Source of the DNA: Magnaporthiopsis rhizophila
Taxonomy: Eukaryota; Ascomycota; Sordariomycetes; Magnaporthales; Magnaporthaceae
NCBI GenBank assembly: GCA_003049465.1
Contig: PYSS01000217.1
Span: forward strand, 1 to 32,172
DNA: 32,172 bases
Direction of reading: 5' to 3'
Positions 1 to 8,429 of this stretch are shown here, one piece after another (positions within the stretch are counted from its first letter, which is position 1; each line of letters begins with the position of its first letter). A program made the translations under genes and the position numbers. Below the pieces are notes generated by a model that saw nothing but the letters and a program-made list of their open reading frames with translations, searched no databases and was not told the origin of the DNA.

Positions 1-218
1 CCCCGGGGCCGACCAAACCAACCACTCCGGAAAGACAAAAAGCCCCGGCGGATGACCTCACGGACAGCTTATCGAAGTTCGAAGTTGTCTGTCGAGAAGA
101 AAGAGGGCGAGGCGTTTGAGCGCGGCGGGGAGTCGAATCAGCGCACGCCGCCCACGCCCTTGGACCGCGATCCCAAGAGGCAGAATACTGGAAGGCAGGG
201 TGAGAGCTCTCGTAATAG

Positions 219-314
219 GGGCACTCGGGTGCCGGAGGTACTGGCGCCACTGGAGGTACTAAGGGTACCGGTGGAGGTACTACTGGTGGTGGTAAGGGTG
301 ACAAAGGCAAATAA
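219..314 (+). repeat. Gly/Thr-coding GGTACT minisatellite, possible 3' end of a truncated gene
   Basis: The stretch is built from degenerate GGAGGTACT / GGTGGTACT units. In the frame of position 219 it reads as a Gly/Thr-rich tail (units such as GGTGATGGTKGTGGGT) with a basic end GKGDKGK and a TAA stop at 312-314. Two stops in that frame lie just upstream (213-218). A longer open frame from the left (52 onward) runs through the same place one base out of register. This could be a genuine last exon, a frameshifted gene end or a non-coding minisatellite, and the window edge prevents a decision. Confidence 0.3.
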
Positions 315-320
315 CCCAGG

Positions 321-360
321 AGACAGAAAGTCAGAAAGACAGAAAGACAGGGAGACAGAG
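321..360 (+). repeat. Purine-rich AGACAGAAAG microsatellite
   Basis: A forty-base, almost pure purine tract made of imperfect AGACAGAAAG / TCAGAAAGAC units follows directly after the Gly/Thr-coding repeat. It is a simple-sequence repeat with no visible coding role. Confidence 0.5.
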
Positions 361-700
361 CATTTGAGCTAGGATAGAACTCTACTTTTAGCACTCCCTC
401 AGGAAGATACCACTTTCAGATGCCACGCTGAGCAACACTTTTGCCCCATACCGCAACGCTATTGTTTCCATGGTGCTTTATCCCTGCTGGCGGTGAGCGG
501 GCTGGACTGGCTGGGCCCGCGCATTACTATCAGCACCCGAAAGGCGGGGATGTGGCAGTGGAGGAGGGTGAGCACCATTTCAGTGGGGGACTGGAACAAG
601 CTGCTATGCATAAGTGGGTTAGGTAGAGGGAGGTGTTGAGATCAGGATCGCAAATATGAGCTTTTTTTTTCAATGGTCGAGATGTAAATGTTTGAGCTAG

Positions 701-712
701 GTAGGTACCTAC
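701..712. repeat. Perfect 12-base palindrome GTAGGTACCTAC
   Basis: The twelve bases are identical on both strands. They sit in a short run of TAGGTA/TACCTA words that continues with ATACC and TATCTATCTA. Related ACCTACC/GGTAGG words recur elsewhere in the window, for example near 9153, 18048 and 24125. It could be a transcription-factor site or simply a common low-complexity motif of this genome. Confidence 0.35.
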
Positions 713-1194
713 TGAATACCTTATCTATCTACGAAGGATGACCCGCTTTGTTCTGGCAGGACTGACTGGGAAGGGAGAGAGAGGCCGAAAAAGTAGGGTC
801 TCAAGAGTCAGCATCGATATGCCGCCACCTCCTCAAGGCTGGCTAGAGTGTGTCTAGGTTGGTCACCACAGCTCAAGGTATGCAACCTTGCCTACTCCAT
901 AGCCCAGGCAAGCGGAGGCTTGCGAGCCAGGCAGCCAGGCAGACAAGCACGGATTGCGGTGGGCTCCACAAAGATAAGAGCGGTTAGCAAACTGGTTGGC
1001 GAACTCGGCAAGAAAGAGGTGGTCCACAATTCGACTCTGAGATGTGCGGACAGGCTGGCTAACCAGACTCTCGGACTGTCTTCACATCGTCATCAGATAC
1101 TATTTTGCGTCTAGATTTTATTCACTCTCCCTTATTCAAATTCCTACTTCTCCTTTCCCTTCCTTTTTCCCCCTCTCCACAAAATCCATCCACC

Positions 1195-1195
<1 letters not shown>

Positions 1196-1231
<36 letters not shown>
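1196..1231 (+). repeat. Poly(dA) tract, 36 bases
   Basis: An uninterrupted run of 36 A lies about 640 bases upstream of the methyltransferase start and follows a pyrimidine-rich stretch. Poly(dA:dT) tracts of this size exclude nucleosomes in yeast promoters; that role here is inference. The exact length in an assembly is unreliable. Confidence 0.8.
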
Positions 1232-1234
<3 letters not shown>

Positions 1235-1689
1235 TATCCCTCACCAAACCAGAGGGCATTTTCCGCCCATCTCCTTCCTCCGCACAACTCGGCTCCGCGC
1301 ACAATCCCGACCTCAACTTTTCCCATGAGCTCGCAGCCGGATCTGTGGCAGCCCGCTTGGAGAACCAGCTTGACGACACGTTCATCGCCATTTTTGCTGT
1401 CCATCGTGGTGTCTCACTTCTTCGCCCACGTCTGACAAAGCGCTACTCTTTCTCTAGTCGGCGCTCGCCTTGTTCTGCAGCACCTTCTGCCGACGCAAAC
1501 CCTGCCCTTCTTGTTTTCACAAAGCTCGCGGGTCGGGCTGTGTCTAGTCGACAAACCAGCGTACCAGCCAGCACGTTCTCCCGCCCTTGCTATTCATCAG
1601 GGCGTCCTTTGGTCTCGTCTACATTTCCGCCAGTCGGAGCTGAGGAGGCCGCCCCTCAGTGTCAGTTTTGTCCCCGAAGAGAAGGAGAG

Positions 1690-1832
1690 GTATGCTCTGT
1701 GCTTTTTCTTCTACCGTTTCTCCTCTTGAGATCGAAGCCTGTTTCTAGAATCCCGCCTCCACCTCGTTTCCGGAAAACACCTTTGCCCAATGCTATCTGA
1801 TCCGATGGCTAACTCTGCTGCATCCTTGTTAG
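1690..1832 (+). other. Probable 5' UTR intron of the RID-like gene
   Basis: The segment begins GTATGC, carries GGCTAAC at 1807-1813, a good fungal branch site, and ends TTGTTAG about 20 bases later. These signals are as good as those of the coding introns in this window. It ends 36 bases before the chosen ATG at 1869. Those 36 bases are open in the reading frame and the donor lies at phase 0 of an open frame upstream, so an N-terminal extension is formally possible. That upstream frame would have to start before the A tract and read a poly-lysine run, so I treat it as untranslated. Confidence 0.5.
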
Positions 1833-1868
1833 GTAGGGTGCTCCTTATCGTCACACTATCGGTTCGCG

Positions 1869-4800
1869 ATGCCGCCAGAACGCCCAGTAGTTATCGAGAT
1901 CCTTGATGACGACCCGGCCGAGAATGAGAACGACAAGGCTGTCGACAGATTGATCCGGCTTCGCGAGGAGTATGGCAATGTCCCACACAAGCCCATAAAG
2001 ATCGAGGACGAGTCGGGCAATGATGACCTCGGCGAAGGCCCCGTTGAGGTACCCGGCCCAGTCTTTCGGGGAGGCAGGTCCTTTATAGACCTCACCCTCA
2101 CCGGCGATGACAATGAGGTGCCGGCCCGCCATCCGACAGCAGGCCCTGCCCGTCCTTTGGTGAGGCCCCTCGAGGCCCACCAAACGAGACTGAATAGCTG
2201 CGTCATCAGCGGAGAGACGATCGAAGAAGGCGATCTCGTGGAGCTTCGCCCAATCGAAGATTTCGCAGGGACCTTGTACGACAAGGTTGAATATCTGGAA
2301 GTTCGCCAGCTTTTCACCGACGGCGGCAAGACGGTTCTCCGAGGCGTCCCCTATATCCGTACGAGGAATATGAACGCCCTGTTGATCCGGAAACGGAACG
2401 AGATCTGCCGGTTCATTCAGAACGACGAGAGCGAGGACGCGGACGACGACCACGGCCTGATCGACGTCGGCCCGGAAGACGTGGTCGGCTGGCGGAGCTT
2501 TATCATTACCAACGCGCCGTACCCGGAGTTCCGCGACCTGGCCAACGATAACCTGCTCGTGTGCCGCTGGCAGTTTACCATCTCCTACGCCTGCGCTGCC
2601 GACCGCGTCTCCGAGACGCGTGCCAAGGCCTACGAGATGCGCCACCTACGCGCCTCCGACATCCCAAAGCTCCGCTACCGGCGAGCCGATGGGGACAATA
2701 TCACGGCCTGGAGGGGCGGCAAGATCCCCGGCGGCTCCTACTTTTTGCCCACGGGGAGGAGCAACGAGAGCGACGACACATTGGGCGAGCTGCATGGTGC
2801 TGCTGCTCCTGGTGCCGCCCCCGACGGGCGCCAGCAGCAGTACGCGGCGGCGGACCTCTTTTGCGGCGCCGGCGGCACGTCCTGTGGGATGCGCGCGGCC
2901 GGCTTCCGAATCGAGTACGCGGTCGACCACTGGCAGCATGCGTGCTCTACCTACGAGCACAACTTCCCGTCGACCGTCCTATTCCAAAACGAAGTTTTCG
3001 ACTTCATCCAGAACGCCGAGACCATGCACGTCGACGTCCTGCACCTCTCACCGCCGTGCCAGTTTTTCTCCCCCGCCCACACTAAGGAAGGCAACAACGA
3101 CGAGGTCAACAGTGCCGCGCTCTTTTCGTGCAAAGCTGCTATCGAAAAGCTCAAGCCGCGGGTTTTCACTCTGGAACAGACGTTCGGGCTTGCTAGTGCC
3201 AGGGCGCATCAGGGGTACTTTGCGGCCTTGATCCACGGCTTCACGGAGCTGGGGTACTCGGTCCGCTGGAGTCAGATTCCCCTGGCCGACTGGGTAAGCC
3301 TCCCTGCTGCTACACCTGAACTGATAAAAATCCGCACTTTGTCTCGGTCATATCACTAACATAGCATAACAATCAGGGCCTCCCGCAAACACGCAAACGC
3401 CTTATCATCATCGGCGCCTGCCCCGGCGAGCCGTTGCCGACCTTCCCTTCCCCCTCGCACGGCAGCATGGCCACGCGGTTCCATACGCGCGGCCATAGGC
3501 TTAAGCCGCATCTGACCATCCGCAAAACCATCGCGCGGATCCCGCGCCGCGCTCAGCTGCACGACCTGCGAGCTGCGATGCTACAGGGACCACCCCGGGC
3601 CGCCTAGGACGCGGACCGGTTGGGGCCGACGGTGACGACATCGGGCGTCACGAGCGTGCATTTCAGCGGCACGCGCCGCTTCACGGACCGCGAGCTGGCC
3701 TGCATCCAGGGCTTCCCTCTCGACTTCCACTTCCAGGGCAACTGCGTCAAAAAACAGATCGGGAACGCGTTCCCGCCCACCGTGGTCGAGCACCTGTTCC
3801 GTCATCTGAGGCAGCAACTGCGCAAGGCCGACGGGCTCGAGAACGATGACGACGATGATAGTGACAGAGCTGCCGCTGCCGCTGGTGCTGCCCAGCATCC
3901 AACCGTCAAGCGTCGCCGGCGGGCCAGGAGCGTCAGCACCGCGCTCGCAACGGCCTCGGAGCGTGACGGTCTCAAGAAGGAGAACCGGCCTCTCGACGGC
4001 AGCCCAGGTCCCGCCGCCACCGTTGCCGCAGGTGCTGCTACCCCGTCCGGCCGCCCCCGGGCCGTCCTCGGCAGCATCGGCAACGGCGGCGCTGCGGCGA
4101 CCTTCCCGGCCCGCAGACGGCAGAAGCGGCCCGAGACCATCGATCTCACGTTCATCGACGACCGACCCATCCCCATCCGTCTCTCGCCCGTCGCGACTCG
4201 ACGCCCCCGCCTCCAGCAGCCGCCGAAGAAAACGCAAGCGGCGCCTGTTATCGTCATCGATTCGGACACGGACCCTGAGCCGCAGTCGCCGACCGCCGCC
4301 GCCGCGAGCAGAAGACACACGCAGCAGGAAAACAAACATGAGGAGAACGCCCCGGTGGCAGCCCCAGTCGTCAAGCAGGAGGGAAACGAGCGGGATGATG
4401 ACGACACAGCCGCAGCCGCAGTCAACAGGTCGTCGCGGAGCAGCAGCCGGTCGTCGAGCGCCACGCTGCTGGACGAGCTGACCGAGATAACCAACCGGTA
4501 CAGCTCTAACAATAGCGGCAACGGCACCCGGCATGGATCGCCGGCGAGAGCCGCGCTGCTGGGCGAGCTGTCGGATATCACGAACCGACATAACAGCTGC
4601 AACAACAATAACCACCACAACGGGGGGCCATCGTCTACCGCTGCGTTGCTGAGCGAGCTGACCAACATCACGAACCGGTACAGCAACATCAACAACAACA
4701 TCCACAGGGGCCGTCCGGCCTCGTCCTCGTCCATGTCCACGTCTTCATCCTCGTCTATTCCTATGTCATCGGGGATCGGAAATGTATCCTTATCAGCAAC

Positions 4801-4927
4801 AGCCGGAAACTCGCCCTCGTCCTCGGGAGGCAGCTCCTCGAGCGAGAGCCAGGCCACCAAGAACGGCGGTGCTGGTGGTGGCAAGAAGCGGTCGTTTCAG
4901 TGTGTCGACCTCACATACGATGATTAA
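1869..4927 (+). CDS. rid: RID/Masc1-type DNA (cytosine-5) methyltransferase, interrupted by an in-frame stop
   Basis: Exons are 1869-3293 and 3377-4927, with an 83-base intron (GTAAGC, branch CACTAAC, ends ATCAG). Read through the stop this gives 991 codons. Residues 90-250 look BAH-like. The catalytic domain has motif I DLFCGAGGTSCG (329-340), motif IV SPPCQ with the catalytic Cys397, EQT at 436 in place of the usual ENV (a mark of the RID/Masc1 group), QTRKR in exon 2, then RRFTDRELACIQGFP and QIGNAFPP. A TAG at 3605-3607 (codon 552) precedes these last two motifs, so the predicted product would lack them. No GT lies between 3480 and 3618, so no ordinary intron removes the stop. The C-terminal third is low-complexity, with 30-residue repeats and SUMO-interaction-like motifs. 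In Neurospora, RID is needed for repeat-induced point mutation; cytosine methylation by this family has been hard to show. The start at 1869 opens with an acidic-hydrophobic motif. Confidence 0.88.
3605..3607 (+). other. In-frame TAG stop inside the methyltransferase catalytic domain
   Basis: The frame of exon 2 reads PPRAA, then TAG, then DADRLGPTVTTSG. The downstream part continues conserved methyltransferase sequence and stays open to 4927. TAG differs by one C-to-T change from CAG, and the C would lie in a CpA dinucleotide, the preferred RIP target. Possible explanations are a real recent nonsense mutation, a base-call error or readthrough. Confidence 0.85.
4466..4735 (+). repeat. Three tandem 90-base (30-residue) repeats in the methyltransferase tail
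   Basis: Three units begin at 4466, 4556 and 4646, exactly 90 bases apart. Each encodes LLxELxxITNR followed by an Asn/Ser-rich spacer: LLDELTEITNRYSSNN, LLGELSDITNRHNSCNN and LLSELTNITNRYSNINN. The first eleven residues are conserved and the spacer has drifted, as expected if the short helix-like core is what selection keeps. They start at residues 839, 869 and 899 of the read-through protein. Confidence 0.8.
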
Positions 4928-6280
4928 CAACATGACAAAAAAAAAAAAAGACACCAACACCATCATGTTCTACCGCTGCCTTGGGACTTTCTTTTGTTTT
5001 CGCCTTATCTTTGCTTTTCTTTTCATGCACCTCCCTACTTTGTCACTCGGCCTTGGGTTTTTGTGCGGTGCGGCTGCCTTCGCATGCTCTACTTTTATTC
5101 GCTCTGGACTTTTTGTTTTCTGGGACAGGCAAGTCCTGCTTTTCGATGAGAAACCCTTTTAAGTATTGATTTTCTAAAACATAGGGTAAAACAGAAGTGG
5201 GTATGACGAGGAATGATTGGCAACGAACGGTATTATGCCTGGTTTGGGACGGATTTCTTTTTTGTGGATTTCACCGGAGAATTGATTTGTTTATGGTTAG
5301 GAAAGGTACCGGAGTCGGAAGAGGGGAGGCGCGAGTCTCCAGCATCCTACTAGATTACTCCGAGTTATGGTCTTTCTTCTACTGCCGCCATTGCGGAGCC
5401 CTTACGAGGCATGATAGTCTGCGGAGAACAGAAGTATTTAATAATGATGGAAAAAAAATGGAAAAAAAGGGTCCTAAACGTCGGCCTGCTTTGGGGTACC
5501 ACTTCCAGATCGACGGGCCGCCCAGATCGACTGGGAAAAAAAAAAAAAAAAAAGGTCGAGGATATGTAGCAGATCGATGATATGCGCTTGCGCTTCAAGG
5601 GACCGAGTTTCGAGTTGTCAGCCAGCTTGGCAAGTCGGTCGAGCATGTCAACCGGCTGCTTCGGCTGGTGGAGGAGCGAGAGGGGAAGGACGACAAAAAA
5701 CTGCATCTTATGGCGGCGAAAAATATTTTCAAGGAGCAGCAGGGGAAAGAAGTGCGCCGAGCGGAATATGAGCCCATACGAGCCGCCCTCGTACCATTCA
5801 AGCTTCAAGTAGAAAAGCGAGGAGCACAAAGCTCCAATCAAATCCTGTCAAGCAGTCCGTCATCACCAGTGCAACACACAGGCCTGGGTCATGCTCATGT
5901 CATTCGTGATTGATAGCCCAACATGCCATAGCAAACCTGGATGATACTAGAATGCAAAATCCTACCTTTCCACTTCCCGGCCCCTAGTATCCATTATCCG
6001 CTGCTTTCGAATTTTCTATATACATGTCCTAGCCAGGAGTTAGTAGCCATAGTCTGAAATCATTTATCCGTCCAAGAAATCCGGGGGTTTTTTTCTCCTA
6101 ACCCCCGTTTGTGTGTTTCGTCCCTATTAAAAAGTGCAAAATATAAGGCGCAAAAGCAGTAGCAGCGAGAGTTGTGCGGGGACTATTAGAGATTAGTTCC
6201 TGGCCTTTCCCTCCGCTTCGAGTGCATCACCCGTCTTGGGGGACCGTCCGCTTCTTTCGCAGCCGGCGTCGGCCCACAAA
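4928..6280. other. Convergent intergenic region between the methyltransferase and the GH76 gene
   Basis: Both flanking genes end here, so the stretch should hold two 3' UTRs. It contains A tracts at 4937-4949 (13) and 5536-5553 (18) and a hairpin near 6090. Open frames such as 5365-5841 on the minus strand run through poly-T as poly-Phe and show no domain. I see no gene. Confidence 0.5.
6082..6107. repeat. Hairpin CGGGGGTT / AACCCCCG
   Basis: An 8-base perfect inverted repeat (6082-6089 and 6100-6107) encloses a T-rich 10-base loop. It lies about 175 bases beyond the stop of the minus-strand GH76 gene, inside the convergent intergenic region, so it may be part of a 3' UTR or end-formation signal. 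Confidence 0.4.
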
Positions 6281-8429
6281 CTATGTGGCCATGCTGCCTG
6301 GCCTACCCGTCGGCCATCCGGTAGATGATTTCGTTTTGTGGAGCACATTCCTGCCTGAATGCCCGGCCTCTGAGCCGTTTTCGGGCTGCTGGGAAGCTGA
6401 CTGGCGGAAACCGGCGCCGGGTGGGAGCTGCTGAGACTCGGGGCCCTGAGCGAGGCCAATCTCCGGAGAGGGCAATCCCAGCTCCGGGTCACCCGATACC
6501 TGGCGTCGCTGTTGCGGGTCGGGATGCGGTGACGACGTATCCTCCGTCGAGGCGCTCTGGCTCCCGCCGGGCCCATCCGAACCGAAACGGATGGCACGGG
6601 ACGACGATTCCATGATGCTGGGACGGCTGGCTCGCTTCTCCTGGGCGTCCAACGACATGGCCGAATTCCAGATATTCGCTTGATTTTCCGAGAGCGCGCC
6701 CCCTTGGCCGTCCTTGGCTTCTGCACCGCCGACTTCTGGCTTTTTTTCCGAGTCCTTCATCTTTGTCAGCACCCCGGCTGCCGCGGCGGCGGCAGATGCC
6801 ATGGCGAACTTCATATTGCCGCTCGCTAGGGACGAGTGCATTGCTGACCATCGCTCCGGGAACGTGCGGTCGTCCAACTCGTCGACGAGCACGAATGCGA
6901 TGCCGATAAAGAGCCCCAGCAGCACGACCACGGTCAGGATGTAAGCGCCGGCTTGGTCCTTGTTCGTTATGGGAGGCAGGTCGTGCTTAACCGACCCCGG
7001 GTCTTTGAATCCCATGTCGTTGCCACCAGCGGCCGGGTCGCCCTGCGACGTGCCTCCAGTCTTATCGGTGACGGGTGCGTCGACGTGTCCAGCCATGAGC
7101 CCCACGACAACCTCCATTACGGACATCTGCTGGCCAAGTCCGATCAGGCCGTCGTGGGTGCCCTCGTACCACTTGTGACCGCACATGCGCCCGTTGCTGC
7201 CCCCAGTGCAGAGACTCGCAGCCATGACGGCCGTCGTGCGTAGCCGTGGCATGAGCTTGCTCTCGGTCCAGGGCGCCCACTTGGTCGTCGCCGCCATCCA
7301 GCGCGCCAGATATGCCTTGAACGACTGCTGGTCGACATTGCACAGGCCCACCGGCTCACAGGCGACCTCGGACATGATTTCGTTGTTGGTTCCGTTGTAG
7401 AAGACCGACGAGGCGTCGACGAGCCTGTCGAGCCGATCTCGCCAGATTTCGCGCCGTGCGCCCGTGGTGAAGTTGTACATGGCGGCAACTCCGTGCATGA
7501 AGGCTCCAGAGTTGTAGGTCCACACATAGGGCACAATGTTGGTGCAGTTGGTGGGTATGTGGGCGCCGTCGTAGATCCAGTACTTCTGCTTGTCGATGAA
7601 GCCCACGGCGTAGGTCCAGTCCCACACCTTCTCGGCCCATTCCGCATAAGTGTTGTTACCCGTGTACAGCGCGAGCCGCGCGGCAATGTTGAAGAAGCAC
7701 GCCTGTGATATCGTGTTCTTGTAGTCGTAGCCGTTGTTCCACTGGAAGATCTGCCACCTGAGCCCGCCGCCGCAGTGCTGATTGTCCCATCGGGATGCTT
7801 GGGTGTTGAACACGGCCTGCGCCAGTGCCAGCCACTGCGGCTTATCCTTCGGAGGGTCTGGGAACTTATACTCCGCGGCCGCCATGACTGCGACCCCCCA
7901 AAACCCTTGGTCGTCATTACCTTCGTTCATGATCTGCGCCTTTGGCATGTAGTCGTTGAACTCGCCGACCTGCGCGAGCAGGGCCTGGGATGTGAGGTCA
8001 TTGAACTTGGTGTCGCCAGTGTAGTACCAATAGTCAATCAAGGCGCCCATCAAAGCGCCGCCCTCCCACCCTAGAGTGTTTATTTGTTAGGACCCGCTTG
8101 GCCTTAAGGGGGATCAAAGATCCGGAGCACAGCTTACAATAATACGGTGACGGGAGGATTCCCGGTGTGTTTCCGGGCAGATGGCCGGTATAGAATGTAT
8201 TGATCAAGTCATCTGTTATTGACCTCGATACGCGTTTTATCGAGTCTAGTTGAGATTGGATCGTGAAGATGTATTAGTTTCTCACTTATACCTCCCGCCT
8301 CAGTGCGCTCACAAAGCTGCGCCGAGAGCAAAGCTCACCTGTGGAGTTCGGGTCAAGTTTGTAGGCGCCAGCCAGGCCCAGGAGCGAGGCCGCTGCCAAG
8401 CAGGAACAAGCTCTCCGCCCACCCCACAT
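6281..8429 (-). CDS. GH76 family alpha-1,6-mannanase (Dfg5/Dcw1-like), membrane-anchored
   Basis: Minus-strand exons are 8429-8339, 8245-8138 and 8070-6281, with introns of 93 and 67 bases (GTGAGC...CTAG and GTAAGC...CTAG), giving 662 residues. Residues 1-22 form a signal peptide (hydrophobic LAAASLLGLAGA). The GH76 domain follows: TGHLPGNTPGILPSPYYWWEGG, spanning the second intron, then the adjacent catalytic Asp pair in NEGNDDQGFW (D119-D120), then CGGGLRW, TYNSGAF and many N-glycosylation sites. In yeast, Dfg5 and Dcw1 act at the plasma membrane or wall, probably transferring GPI-anchored mannoproteins to glucan. Here a transmembrane helix at about 441-463 is followed by some 200 residues rich in Ser, Pro and Gly, instead of the GPI signal common in Dfg5/Dcw1. 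The start was chosen because its ATG opens a signal peptide in frame with the spliced domain. The assignment to GH76 is firm; the exact substrate is not. Confidence 0.88.

Larger units (their letters stand above)
1..1868. other. Left-edge intergenic region and leader of the RID-like gene
   Basis: I find no complete gene here. Short open frames exist, but none has a recognisable domain. From about 1120 the plus strand becomes pyrimidine-rich (CCTTCC and TCTCC runs) and then carries a long A tract, as is usual upstream of fungal genes. The part from about 1100 to 1868 is therefore probably promoter and 5' untranslated leader of the methyltransferase gene. The first 314 bases may hold the 3' end of a gene cut by the window edge; see the separate entry. 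Confidence 0.5.

Noticed and set aside
1105..1800. 231-codon open frame upstream of the methyltransferase gene
   Set aside because: It reads through the 36-base A tract as poly-lysine, has no other Met and no domain; it is better explained as leader sequence with an intron.
3294..3607. A longer or second methyltransferase intron that would hide the TAG
   Set aside because: No GT donor exists between 3480 and 3618, and using an earlier one would delete conserved sequence; the 83-base intron already joins the motifs in frame.
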